This document shows positions 9,954 to 22,659 of a DNA stretch of 64,000 nt, in pieces (the stretch's first letter is position 1; every line of letters starts with the position of its first letter). A model generated the notes under the pieces. The model saw only the letters and a program-made list of their open reading frames with translations, searched no databases and was not told the DNA's origin. This DNA comes from Macrotrachela quadricornifera (lineage: Eukaryota > Rotifera > Eurotatoria > Philodinida > Philodinidae), in the NCBI GenBank assembly GCA_022393335.1, contig JAJEKB010020897.1:522550-586549 (forward strand), in the 5' to 3' direction. The position numbers and the translations under genes were made by a program.

Positions 9954-12038
9954 ATTTTATAATTAATGTGTCTTTGCTCGACACTTTTATTCATGTGCTT
10001 TGTCATCTTCTTACTCTGAGATCTAATTTAAAATAATCTATCTAGATATACAAAAGGTATAGCAGAATATTATTGTTATAATATTAATATTTTTGAAGAA
10101 AACTGAAGTCTATAACGACATATATTAAATTATTCTTTGATTTATTTTCCAAGCTTATCGAGAAACTTAACAACGATCACTTACCTCATTAAAATAGAGT
10201 AGGTTGAAGCTTGACCTCGAGATGTTGACATGAGGTTAATAACTGTCTTCATATTGACATATAAACGTATTCGAAGATTAAAATAATAAAACTTCTTATC
10301 AATCGTAGAAATAAAATGAACAACTAACTTCGATTAGATATTTGTTAAAATTAATGATATTTGGATTTCAAAAGGCGAATGTTTACCGATAATTGTATTC
10401 GTTAGAATAACAATGATTGTCTCTTATGAAACGTAAAACCGAAACTAATAATTGCTTTCAACGCAAGGTTTTTATATTAGTCGCTGCTAAAGCAATTGCA
10501 CACCTACAGTCTTACCAATACTCAAAGGAGAAAAAAACACTTTGATACGCATGGATATCTTCGTTAGGAAATTGTAAGCAAGTAAAAAATATACAGAGGT
10601 AGATTAATGTCCTACTGTATCATTGGTACATTGATTATAAAGTATATTACATGAGTAATTTTTCTTTATCTTTAAATGAAGCAACAAATAAGATAAAAAT
10701 AGATTGAGATGTATAAATCTATCAGTTCATTTTAAAAGTCGAATTGATAAATATCAAAGAAAAATTAACAACAACGACAATCTCGAAAAATATCCTTATT
10801 TAATAGTTAAATACAAAATCATTCTATATTTTACTCAATAATTTACTTTGATAAAATCGAAATCCAATTATTATTATTATTCATAGTTCGAGCATTAAAA
10901 TCAATGCATTTAATTCGTACACGAAAAAAACCTGATTTGAATAGATATTAACTTATTCATTTTTTTTATTAATAACCTTGATTAAAGAAAACCATAATAA
11001 ATAGAACGTTTAAATGAAGATGAAAACAAAACAACATCACTAAATTTTTTATTATAATTACTTTTTCTTCTCAATATATTCTTAAAATAAATTGAAATTG
11101 TATAATAGGATATAGATTTGTACTGAAAGCACAAATATTTTATTCGGAAGTAATTATTGTATGAATATGTTGATAAGCAATGTAATATAATCAAGAAAGG
11201 AAAAAAAATATATAGGTAGACGACAACAACAAATGACATGATGTCATACACATCAAGTATTGGAAAAAAAATACAGTAGAATATTTTTTTTATTAATCCT
11301 TTCATTATTTTCCACGTGATTTTCTTTTGTATATTTTTTATATTATTACTTTATTTTTCTATTAGTACAAATGTAAATGTTTATATTCTCGTGTTTTATT
11401 GAAAGAAATGTTAGTTTTCAAATAATCCAATTGATTTCTTTTATAGCATAATCGTGTATTCTTGTAAGTTTTATTTCATCTGATCTGATATATACTAACT
11501 TAGTTGGAGAGGAGGGGAGGGCGATTTTGCTTCTTAACGACCCCCCCCCCCTCCTACCTTTTTTCATACTCGCGTCGTGATTGATTATCGTCGATCAAAA
11601 GAATAAAAACGGTTTTCTACGGAATTGATTTAATCGTGTATCAAAACCATTTACTTTTTTAAAATGATCATCATTTGCAATTCAATAAATTCCAGTTGCA
11701 TCACTACTGTATGTCAATTCAAACTATTCCTAAACTAGTTGTATTAATAACAGCTACTGATACATTGAACAATTTAATAATTGCTATTCACATAGGGAAC
11801 ACGGTCAATTGTGCCATACTTAATTGGCATTTTGTATTACTAGCGAATAGTCATTTGTATCATGCTACCAACAGACAAACACACATAAATTCCAGTTTCA
11901 GACTCTAATGATGAAAATGAATAAATATGTTCGTAATTTTTCATTTATTGTGTAGAATTTCAAGAAAAAATGAAATCAAATAAAAACTTTTTAACAAATA
12001 AGAGAGAAACTATTAATATGAAATATGTTTGTAAGATT
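9954..12038. other. Non-coding stretch with an oligo-dC tract
   Basis: About 2 kb downstream of the NHL gene's stop. It holds no recognisable exon. Near 11508-11556 a G-rich patch is followed shortly by a run of about 13 C and CTCCT, so the two could pair. The rest is AT-rich sequence with simple repeats. Confidence 0.45.
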
Positions 12039-15000
12039 TTAAAGTCTGAGAAATTTTTGAACACGTATATTACCCAAATCGGTAACATACATATTCATTT
12101 CTGCATCGAATGCTACACCTCTTGGCCCATTGAATTCTGTTGTACTATTACCCGCGAGACCAGTGCCAGCAACCGTTATACCAGTTTGATTGTTCGCACA
12201 AAATAATTGCACTCTATGATTGCCACTATCAACAACATAGATATTCAGATAATTGTCAATTTTAATACCCCTCGGCTGATTTAAGAGAGTAGAATCGGAA
12301 CCTGCTACACCCGGTGTGCCAACGACGAAAACACCTGAAGAAGCACCGGGTGTCCAACGTATCACTGAATGTCCAAAAAAGTTTGCTATAAATAAATCAT
12401 TACTTATAGATGGTAAATAATCAATACCGCTTGGTCCATTCAATGATGTGTTTGAATTATTACCTCCTGTTCCACCAGCTACAAGAGTCCCATTCTTGGC
12501 TATGGTTGAATTCGTCAAATATTTCATAACACGATGATTGCCATAATCAGCAACATACAAATATGTGTCTGTTGAATCAAAAGTAAAACGTGCTGGATTA
12601 TTCAACTGATTTAATTCAGAACCTGATGATCCATTTATACCAGCGATAGTGATTCCAACGGTTGATCCGTTGATATACTTTTGTATGCGATTATTCAAAT
12701 AATCGGATACATACAGGTTACCAGATCTATCGAGATAAACATCTTGAGGAGAATTCACTTGAGTACTGTTCGATCCAGGTAATTGACGGATTCCAACTAT
12801 AATTGTTGCATTTGTAGCATTATTCAATAATTTCCATATAACATCAGTATCGGTTACATATAAAGTATTATTTGAGTTAATATATATACCTCGAGCAGCT
12901 GTTATTTGTGATGAATTGAGTACAGTGATTCCTGTTGTATTCCAAAGCAAGTTACCCGATACACCTGATAATGATACAAATAGAAAACTAACAATATGCT
13001 GTTCAGTACCTTATATCAAAATTAGTGTCACAATTTGGATACACTGAGATCCGACGTTGACATACTTATACGTCTTGGTGTATTCTCGTGTTTCTCATAT
13101 ATGTAGCAGAAGTATAGTCAGCATTGGGGCTGCTGATATGAGTGAGAGATACTCATAACACCTACAGGCATGTGCACAGAAATTTTTTAGAGGATGGGTC
13201 TTAATGGAGAAAAAGTATTTTTGTGACTGGTAACTCACCCACACTCTCAAGGTAGTTGCATTCAGTATTGTTTTTCCGATATATAAAACAGCTTCTGTAC
13301 CAATCGTATCAACTTACGAGGGAATGTACAGAACTGATCAATCGCTTTTGAGTCGGGACTTAGCGCATTTTGTAGACCTCGATGAACTGCGTTTACCATA
13401 CAAAAAGTTCGGATCCATAACTTGTTCCTAGTAAGATATCGAGGGTTCAGTGAATTTTCTGTGTGACACCCTACTTTTTCAGCACAACCATATTTTTGGA
13501 TTTTAACATGGAACTAATGGACCGTGAAAAATGTCACTCAGAAATGATCCTTCTATACGCTTATGTGAATGATCGAAGAAGTGAATAATAATCTATCTGC
13601 ATTCTGCCTTCGTTAATTCTCATACTCTTGCTCGATTTTACTTTATTGAACTCATACCCATATTCTGTCCTACTCAGCAGAATATGGCAACACTGCACAT
13701 CTCCACATTCCACATTGTATATAATAAATCTCGCCGTTTCGAATGTATGATTCAGAATTGCTTATGGCTGACCAAAAGTTCTGATCACGATGTTACTTAG
13801 CCGTATAGTAATCTTTAAGAAACTTTCTTTCTATACAGTCTGATAGAAAAGAATGCTGTATTTTTCTATGCTATTTGATCATACTTCGACTGATATCATG
13901 ATAATAAATTTTCGATAAGACCTTTTTTCGTTATCATTTGTGCTTTAGTAACTTTTGCGTTGCAGTATTCAATCGCTCAATACATTATACTAACAACCAA
14001 ACTATACCATAAGATGCAACGTAAAAAGCTCTACAATTTACATAAGACCACTTATTTTAAGTTGCAAGTTTTGTTTTCAAAATAGACAAAATATTGAATG
14101 ATCAAATTTCAACCATGGGAAACAGATCATGCTTTTGATACACAATGATTTCATTGTTTGTTATTTCATCGTTTCATCACCTGATGTGCTTTATCAAAAG
14201 AAAAAAGAATACATCACAAGATTCAGCGTGAACAGCTTTACAATCTTCACAATAAAGCTTAATATAATTGTTTTCAAAAAAAAGGAAAATTGTGTGAGAC
14301 CAATTTTTGCACTACCCAAAATTTTGGTCCTTCAAAACTTTGTTCATTTTGAAAACAAAAAGTACAACTATAAAATAAGTGGTCTTATGTAAATTGTAGA
14401 GCTTTTTACGTTGCATCTTATGGTATAGTTTGGTTGTTAATATAATGTATTGAGCGATTGAATACTGCAACGCAAAAGTTACTAAAGCACAAATGATAAC
14501 GAAAAAAAGGTCTTATCGAAAATTTATTATCATGATATCAGTCGAAATATGATCTAATAGCATAGAAAAATAGAGTATTCTTTTCTATCAGACTGTATAG
14601 AAAGAAAGTTTCTTAAATATTACTATACGGCTAAGTAACATCGTGATTAAAACTTTTGGTCAGTCCTAAGTATAATATTAAAGCTATCTCATTTTACTTA
14701 ATTAAAATTTTCTTTTCACTCACATGGATTTCCAGTTGTAGTACGTGATGTAGTACTGCTCATAGTTGTACGTGATGTAGTGCTGCTCGTTGTAGTACTT
14801 GAAATAGTGCTGCTACCGTGTAGATAAAAAGTATATTAAAATATTTTTAGCTAAATTTCACAGAAAAGTGGGAAATGAAGATAAAATCTCTTTCAATGCT
14901 TGGAAAAACTGAACATGTTTTATCATTTGAATTATATTCATTCTCCTTCCATTGTCGTGAATGTTTTATATATGTGGTAGTACATGTAGTGATGATGGGG

Positions 15001-16242
15001 AAAATAGTAACGAAGTCATCGAGAGTTGTTGCGATAATAATGGGAACCCGAAACACATTGGCGGCTCTAGGATTTTTAGGGCGGGAGAACATTCATTGGA
15101 GAATAGGGCGATCATGATCGTAAAACGTAGTTTGAAGCTTATTAGAGGTAGAATCAGTTTATTTTTAAGCCTTTTTTGATGGAAAAAATCGAAAATTTGT
15201 TTTTGGAATGGAGGCGATCGCTCCCTTCTAAATCCGTCACTGCTGAAACAGGATAGGACAATATAAAACTGGAAAATTGATTTCAGAATAACCAAGATTA
15301 GGATATAGGTGAGTTCAGGAGAAAGTAAATAGGATATCTATCAAATCACCCAAATATTCTTACTCATCCACACCCAACATCAGAAATCACACTCATCCAC
15401 AGTTTAGAAAACGGCATTTTTTACGCCACTTTTGTTAGTTCTCCATTTTTTTAATGGGGAAGTAAATTGCAATTGAAACCTACGTGGATGTTTGTATTGT
15501 ATTGGTCGTCACAGCTAAAAAAATGAATAAATACGTTTAGAAATTTCGATAAGAAAACAAGTAAAGTTTTTATAAAATATCTAAAAATAAGATTGAATGC
15601 TCCGATATGTTGAGGGTGTGGCCTTGAGTATTAATCTCAATTTCTACACTCATCCACTCGTCAGCGTAAAAAAACTGCGTTGATCTTCACTATTAATTTT
15701 CATACTGAATTTATGAATGAAAAAACTATGGATATCATACTTTATCTTTGTAAACTATTGGAAGTCAAACCTGAGGCGTGGCAAATGTACGGTCTTGTCC
15801 GACAGCGTGCTTTTGTAGAAACATTTTTCTTTTCAACATCTACAGGAAGCATTCATCATTCAGTCTACCACTTACGTGTTTCTGTTGAAATTGTTAATGT
15901 TGGAGCAGATACTTTTAGGAATGGTTCAGGTGGAAGCTGCCGAAAGTAAAACGATCCATTGATAGTTAATATGAAATAGCCGTTGCTTGATGAATAGTTG
16001 CTGATTAACTGACATGTACTATTGTTCGTCATACAGTTCCATCCAACGACATTATCCATTAGAGCAGCACATGTACATTGAAAGCATGTTACGTTTACAA
16101 ATATTTTGTTAACATCCACTGTATTGAAAATCATGTTCGAAATGATTCCAACATTGACCGAGAAGGTCACGTCAACAATAAGCAACAATAGTAATAGCAT
16201 ATAGCTATTGGTTAAAGAATAAAATAAGCTGCCGCAAGCCAT
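12039..16242 (-). CDS. Secreted NHL-repeat (six-bladed propeller) protein, multi-exon
   Basis: Three exon blocks are visible on the minus strand. Exon 1 starts at 16242 with a short N-terminus and a hydrophobic signal segment (YMLLLLLLIVDVTFS), then a Cys-rich region with CFQCTCAALM and an N-glycosylation-rich stretch; donors lie at 15913 or further downstream. A Ser/Thr-rich mucin-like exon (about 14724-14810) ends in GNPC. Its donor, GTGAGT, leaves one base that joins the GT opening the NHL exon at 12965, completing the Cys. The last exon encodes about six NHL repeats, with blocks such as NLYVSDYLNNRIQKY, YLYVADYGNHRVMKY and IYVVDSGNHRVQLF, and ends at a natural stop. Known NHL propellers are protein- or carbohydrate-binding scaffolds, and an extracellular location is inferred. 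The phase between exon 1 and the Ser/Thr exon does not close with the sites I found, so a further small exon is likely. The introns host a foldback element and a MITE. Confidence 0.75.
13768..14664. mobile_element. Foldback element inside an intron of the NHL gene
   Basis: The left arm (about 13768-14085) and right arm (about 14346-14664) are almost perfect reverse complements for some 300 bp. They include the blocks CTTAGCCGTATAGTAATCTT on the left and its complement near 14616-14635. Both arms contain the GTAGAGCTTTTTACGTTGCA core (right arm 14396-14415), and a third, weaker copy lies in the spacer near 14220. Arm identity is visibly higher than in the 3.2 kb element, suggesting a younger insertion or gene conversion between the arms. 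No transposase was seen. Confidence 0.8.
15056..15242. mobile_element. hAT-type MITE, 187 bp
   Basis: The ends CATTGGCGGCTCTAGG and, reading inward from the other side, CAGTGACGGATTTAG are related. The element is flanked by CCGAAACA (15048-15055) and CTGAAACA (15243-15250), an 8-bp target duplication with one mismatch. The terminal CAGTGGCGG-like motif and 8-bp duplication are typical of the hAT superfamily. It lies in the intron region between exon 1 and the Ser/Thr exon of the NHL gene. There is no coding capacity. Confidence 0.5.
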
Positions 16243-17290
16243 CGATTATAATTGTTTCCTCACTTTGTCTCTTATCGTATGCTCTTGAAAAAATTTTATC
16301 TAAAATCATAAAGAACTAAAAGAAGAGATTGGCACCCTTATAAATATTGCAAAAAAACGAACTCATGTGGTCTGAATCGCTAAAAAATTGACAATTTATC
16401 GAAACGATAATCGTGTTCCTAAAAGCGCTAAATCGCCGATATTTTTCGATAATCAGGACGATTTCTGTAATAAACCATGGTTTTATAACTGATTATTATC
16501 CTTCGTTTTATCAATAATAGACGTGATTTTCTGCATGTAAACGTAATTTTCACGAACATATTCAGTAATTCTCGTTATTGATTCAAATTAACGAATATTT
16601 TACTAACGCGGCATGCAATTCTCCATAGTTAAATGAGAACACAATCAAAAAAAAAAGGAAAAAATGTTCGGAATTCAATTGTTTTTGACAGCACTTTTCA
16701 CTAGTCATTTTATATTATAAATTTAAAAATCTAACAAAGAGAAAGGGAATAAAAATCCTAAGTGAGAAGCAGAAGTATGATGATGATGGTAGAAGACATC
16801 ATCGTATAAAAGAAAGTCAAGTTTTTCAACTTCACAATAATTGAAATTCAACGACTCATCTAAAACTAAATCTAGCACAAAAATTCCAATTTAAACATAT
16901 TTGTTCCCAAAACATGTCGAACATAAACTATCTATTATCATAAAATGTATGTAAATTCAAAGTTCAATTCGATCGTTTTTTTTAAATTCTGCAATCTCGT
17001 TCATGTCGTGGTAATGGCATCGATGCCGAAACTATGTCGTTCTTTTGGCTTCAAATCTCTATAATTATGTTAATAAACTGTGTAGAAAATATATCTGACT
17101 CTCAATTTTACATTTGCAGATGCACTATGCCAGTTAAGAGATCTTACAAAATAAAAAATAAGTTTAAGTCACATGATTCGATATTATTGTTCATATTTGA
17201 GACAAACCATATTTATAAAACTGTTCACAGGCATAAGAAGAATTCATTCTTATTTTTAGTTCAGCATTGGCTAACTCCATATCCATTCAA
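16243..17290. other. Upstream region of the NHL gene
   Basis: About 1 kb of AT-rich sequence 5' of the minus-strand NHL gene. It must contain that gene's promoter, but no specific element could be recognised. Open frames here lack coding signs. Confidence 0.35.
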
Positions 17291-17295
17291 TTGGG

Positions 17296-18062
17296 TGAAT
17301 TCACCAGGTTTCTACCACTTTTGTGGAAAACTTTTTTATTTTCGGTTTTGGTGGGCTAGTTAGACGTATCATCCTCGAAAACAGTCTGCGATATCAAATA
17401 AAATTTTTTTGTATCTAAAATTTCGAGATTTAGCTCATTTTTTAGGAACAACTCGCGTTATATACTATTTTACAGCAGTCATTAGAAAATAATGAATGAA
17501 AGTGGAATCAGTCATACTTTCAATTATTTATTTCGGAAATTTTATCAGAGATGACACTCATGACATACTCAATATGAGCACCAACTTGAGACCAAGTGAC
17601 TGGAACGGTACAGAGAAAGAGGCGAAAAAGTATTTATATTGAAGAAATTCAAGAAAATTTTGCAATATTTGTCATATGTCACAGCCAAAATAAATACTTT
17701 TTCGCCTCTTTCTCTGTACCGTCCCAGTCACTTGATCTCAAGTTGGTGCTCATAATGAGTATGTCATGAGTGTCATCTCTGATAAAATTTTCGAAATAAA
17801 TAATTGAAAGTATGACTGATTCCACTTTCATTCATTATTTTCTAATGACTGCTGTAAAATAGTATATAACGCAATTGTTCCGAAAAAATGAGCTAGATCT
17901 CAAAACTTTACGTGCAAAAAAGTTTTTTATTTCACATTGTAGACTGTTTTCGAGGATGATACGTCTAACAAGACTATCAAAATCGAAAAAAAAGTTTCTT
18001 GTGAAACATTATCACAGTATAGTATTTTTCCACAAAGTGGTAGAAACTCCGTGAATTCATCC
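17296..18062. mobile_element. Foldback element with short loop, arms about 340-370 bp
   Basis: Bases from about 17296 to 17638 return as reverse complement from about 17690 to 18062. Matching pairs include GACGTATCATCCTCGAAAAC on the left with its complement at 17948-17967, and GGTACAGAGAAAGAGGCGAA with its complement at about 17702-17721. The loop is only about 50 bp. The right arm has a short extra segment near 18003-18025. The core motif of the other foldback elements is absent, so this is a separate family. The open frame at 17034-17363 overlaps the left arm and is not a gene. Confidence 0.75.
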
Positions 18063-18178
18063 ATTACGATAATCTGTCCGCAAATACTCCTATTTTCACT
18101 AACAAAACTGCGATACAAAAAATTCGGACATTGGAGAAATCAGAAAAAGCTTCAAATTTCAGAAACGTTCCTGACTTT

Positions 18179-20231
18179 CAGGGGCGGCGCGACCGGGGGG
18201 CAGGGGAGGTTACCTTCCTCCTGCTTTTAGAAAATATAAGTGGTATTTTCTCTCATTTTGTGAGAGAAAACCATAGATCAATGTATAATTACTCTTTTTG
18301 AAAATGAGAGAAAGGAGTATAGGTTTTCTCCCGTTTCGAGAAAAAATGACAACTAGGGGTGTTACTTTATCTTTACTTTATAAATAAAGATAAAGATTTG
18401 CTTTATCTTTATTTTATAAAGAATAAAGATAATCTTTATTTTATAAAATAAAGATAAAGAAATAAAGAAAACTTTATTTTTTATAAAATAAAGATAAAGC
18501 AAATCTTTATATTTATAAAATAAAGATAAAGATAATCTTTATTTGTAAAAATAAAGTTAAAATAAAGAATAAAGATATATTTTTTTATGTAACAGGTACA
18601 TACGCAAATATCTTGTATAAGAGCAGAATATGTTAATTAGTGTCCCTTCTTATCACCATCCTTACTTCCACATCATATCATCAAAAAATAAGGATCAATC
18701 ATGAAACGATATATGCGAAAACTGTTGTTGTATGTTTTATTTAATTATATAATATGATAATTTTTTGTAAGCTACTTCAACAAAACAAAAAAAGTAAATT
18801 TTAATATGAAAAAAATTTCTTTATCTTTATTATATAAATATAAAGATTTTCTTTATCTTTATTATATAAATATAAAGATTCACTTTATCTTTATTTTATA
18901 AAGAATAAAGATTTTTTTCTTTATCTTTATTTTATAAAGAATAAAGATTTTTTAATTTCTTTATCTTTATTCTTTATTTATAAAGAAAATAAAAATAAAG
19001 TAACACCCCTAATGACAACTGATTTTCTCCAATTTTGAAAGAAAGTAATCATAGTTTTCTCCAGATTCGGCTGGAAAAGTCACAGATATCTTTCGATTTC
19101 GCGAGAAAGTAGCGTCCGACTTTGTTCGATTCTGCAAAAGAATTGAGGCCAAGAGTTTCTTAATTCTTGAGCAGTCCATCTGACATCATCTCCAAATACT
19201 CAAGTGGTCCATAAGGAAATCTCCATTTCTTGAAAGAACAAATACCTGTGAAACTTTAGGTTTGAAATAGAGTTTTCTTGTTCGGAATATCAACTTTTAA
19301 TCGAGGATTTTATTAAGTCTACTTAAGTCGTCCGTAAACGATATCCAGACAAAGATGGAGAAAAGTGAACAAAAATCTAGAATTTCTGATTAGGGAAAGG
19401 ACGTAAGAGGACAACTTGACTTTCTTGTTATTTTGTGTCGAATATTTTTGCCGAAAAGTTCAAGTAAAGTCGGTTTGCGAGCAAGGCTTCCATAAAATGA
19501 CTCTGATAGAAATCTGCAATACATCAGGTTCTAATCAACTACGTATACAGAAAGTGTGTCAGCTATTTTTGAAGCGTGACTAATTGTCCCAGGTTTAGAA
19601 TTAATCACATATGAAACCAGTTTTATATCAAGGAGCTACTGTTCCTTCCAGATCTGGTAGAGCTCATAAAAATATAGATTTACAAATCATTACTAGACAA
19701 CAGAAAATAAATTATATTCAAGTTTTTTCTATATCCCTTTCTTTTTTATTATTGTCTGTGCCACTGACTGCTGCTAGTGTGCCTATATATTCATCGCTAT
19801 ATAACTCTTGTGTATTCATCATATCTTCGCTCATCATTTTATTCGATGTATTTTTCGAGACTCCATCTACTAACTATAGCTTATGTTATCATTCGATAAT
19901 ATACAACCTTATAATAATGCGTGGCATAGTATTCTAATGCTTGTCGATGGATCAAAGGGTGCCACATTTACCTCGACATCCTTTATGAATGGGTCCGATT
20001 TAGCTACTTCAGGTTCTCTGTTATTTTCTATTTTGCTCTGCGACTTCAATCGTAATGCATTTCGAAGCAAATCGCAAGAAAAAAACGTGAAGAGATAGTT
20101 GTTGAAGTAGTAAATACGTATTGTATCTGCGTTAATCTTCGCCCCCGAAGGCGGCGAAAAAATTTTGACCTTTATCCCGTTTTCAAAAATCCCTCCCCCC
20201 ACTCTGCTTTAGCCTCTTCGCGCCGCCACTG
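18179..20231. mobile_element. Non-autonomous hAT-type element, 2.05 kb (outer of a nested pair)
   Basis: The element starts CAGGGGCGGCGCGA at 18179 and ends with the complement of CAGTGGCGGCGCGA at 20231. It is bordered by the identical octamer CTGACTTT at 18171-18178 and 20232-20239. Terminal inverted repeats of about 14 bp with an 8-bp target duplication identify a hAT-superfamily insertion. The inner sequence carries no recognisable transposase; the few open frames (for example 19611-19937) have no family features. A second element is inserted in it at 18354-19011, so the outer element is the older insertion and about 1.4 kb without it. Confidence 0.8.
18354..19011. mobile_element. hAT-type MITE built of TTTATCTTTATTTTATAAAG repeats, nested in the outer hAT
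   Basis: The ends TAGGGGTGTTACTTTAT and the complement ATAAAGTAACACCCCTA are inverted repeats. The octamer ATGACAAC flanks both sides (18346-18353 and 19012-19019), so this is another hAT-type insertion, 658 bp long. Each end is extended by tandem and inverted copies of a short unit alternating CTTTATCTTTA and TATAAATAAAGA, while about 240 bp in the middle (18575-18815) are non-repetitive. The repeated unit makes both arms able to fold on themselves and on each other. Confidence 0.8.
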
Positions 20232-20239
20232 CTGACTTT

Positions 20240-21560
20240 TCAGAAGATCTGGTCACCCTAGATTCATAACCAACATTAACATTCTTTCTTTTTACCTACT
20301 AATACTTCCTTTTTTAAAGTGGCCGAAAAGACCGAACCCAAGCCTTTAGATTCGGTACATGCCTAAAGTATACATGATTTATACTATAAAATAATGAAAT
20401 TAGAAGAACATTATCAACAAATCTTAAACACAAAAAATGAAGCAAAAAAAGAATAACATTGTGACATATATTATACTCTAATGTGCTCATCGAGAAAATA
20501 AATCTCAAGAATGATTGCTTTTTTCTATTCTTATCCACATTTATTACTAAGTTTCTCCTTCAATTTAAAAAAACATAAAACTCACTCATGTAGTCGAAGA
20601 AAAAAGAATCATGGATACTAAATTGCCATTACCATAATTTTCCCAAGAAGCTGTCAATAAAGAAATGCATTTAGATGCGTACTTTCTGTATGTTCATAAA
20701 ATAAGGCTCTTTGATATTTCGTTGTTTTTACAGCGTCTGACTACATCCATCAATAGAACTCAAGAAACTTCAGGCTTAGTTGTATAGCTGATATAAGATT
20801 ATGTTGAGATATATCAATAGTAAGTTGTTCTAATTGAAGACGAAGATTAATAAATAATGGGATACTTTCTACTGTAGAATTTTCTTTAAGTATTATATTT
20901 GTAATTTTAATTCTTTAAAATTTGGCAAGTCAACATGAATTTTTAATTTTTATGTATAATAATATATATAGAGAATAATTTGAAATAAATAAATAAATAA
21001 TATATAATCATTTTTTTAATTTTTTTGTAAGTATTTTTATTATTTTTAGGAAAATAGAAAAATTACAAGAAAAATTCAAGAGAAAAAAAAGAAAAAGAAA
21101 CAAGAAAAATAACAAGAAAAAATTAAATAAATATTCAAGTATAGGATAAATAACGCAAGGCCTTTCGAATGGAATTCTTTATCAAGCGAGTAAATAAGAG
21201 GTATCTATCAATACGACAGAACAACGCTTATATATTCTATCGAAATCATCTCTTCATTAGTACATTAAGATGAATATAATTGATCAAAACGTGCCACTAA
21301 TTGATTATATAATCATTAATAAAAAATATACATATCATAATGAATTTTTTCTATTAATTTGCAAATTTAGAAGAAATATTCATTTGTTTTAATTACTACT
21401 TAATACTATTCTCTCATATTCATACATATCTTGTTTATATGTTTGGAACAACTAAATCCATAAGACTTGTATTATTAAAAAATACATTTTTCTTTTCATT
21501 TCTCTTTATTTTCTGTGTTTGTTATAAATTACTTTTTAATGTATTATAATAGATCATCAT
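20240..21560. other. Non-coding stretch
   Basis: AT-rich sequence with poly-A/AAG-rich patches near 21000-21130. No exon, inverted repeat or RNA gene was recognised on either strand. Confidence 0.4.
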
Positions 21561-22130
21561 TGATTATATTTAATGCATTATAATGGGTTAAAATATTGAA
21601 TGATATTCTGATATTTATCATTGATTATATTTAATGCATTATAATGCATTATTATTGAATTATATTGTTATATCGACAACTTGATAGTTTTTCAATATAT
21701 TATAACACATTACTATTACTATACTGTTATGAATTACTAGTTATATTTTAATGCATTACTCTACAATGAACATTTCGAATATTCGTCATATATTTTATTC
21801 TTAATACATTATTACTAATAGATAAAATTTTCTATTCTTGTTTGCTTTTATTTTTATATATTCTAATACATTATCCTGCTATAATTAATACTTATATCCA
21901 TCACAAAAATTCATTTCTAATGCATTATAATGCATTATTTTTAAATATTGTTTTCATAGAGGATAATATATTACTTTTCGATGCATTATAACTGATTTGT
22001 TATTAAATGACATTCTAATAACCGATTACGGCTTATATTTTAATGATTTCTTATGTTTTTTTTAATGCGAATCAATATGTGAATGCATAATAAAAATTAT
22101 TTTGGAATATATTATAGTGGATTATTATCT
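21560..22130. repeat. Degenerate AATGCATTATAATG-type repeats
   Basis: Variants of TTTAATGCATTATAATG recur irregularly, with clear copies near 21573-21590, 21623-21650, 21747, 21907-21933 and 21980. The units are themselves partly palindromic (ATGCAT). Copy spacing is not constant, so this is a scattered or decayed array rather than a clean satellite. No gene was seen. Confidence 0.45.
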
Positions 22131-22659
22131 AATTATGTTCAAATATCAACCGAATTAATTGATTTGTTTTTTTATGAAAAGATTCAGATGTTTGAGAGAA
22201 AAAACATTTAAACTTTATATATGAAAATCTTGTATTTCATAGAGGTACATTATTACTATTCCTCTACATTAGGAAAGCAAAACAGATTATAAGTTCTTTT
22301 GCATACTTATAAAAGATATATATTTCAAGAAGATCGCTTGCACTAATAAATACGTTGTTTATCTCTTCATTAAGTTGTCTTGTCATATGGATCTGAAAGT
22401 AAGACAATACAGAAATTTTTTTTTCTCAACTGAAGTTATAATGAGCTTCTTATAAAATAAATTAAAATTAAAATTGATTATTTTGTATCAGTATAATTTT
22501 AGAAAATATAAAGTGAATAAATCTTATATTGACACTGACAAAATATATTGGTAGAAACATATCAATTTTCGTCTATTATCCATGAGTTGCCTAATTCGAA
22601 TTATAATATAAATGCATCACTTACTGTATAATATCAATTCGAAAATAACTCATAGATAG

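Noticed and set aside
11508..11560. G-rich and C13 tracts as a possible quadruplex or telomeric remnant
   Set aside because: Only one C run and one irregular G-rich patch, with no repeated telomere unit. It is noted in the gene-free stretch but not claimed as a structure.
17034..17363. 109-codon plus-strand frame
   Set aside because: It overlaps the left arm of a foldback element and has no family features.
18360..19010. Simple microsatellite interpretation of the AAAGATAAAG region
   Set aside because: Inverted termini and an identical 8-bp flanking duplication show a transposon insertion instead.
19611..20202. Open frames inside the outer hAT element as transposase
   Set aside because: No hAT dimerisation or catalytic motifs could be seen on either strand.
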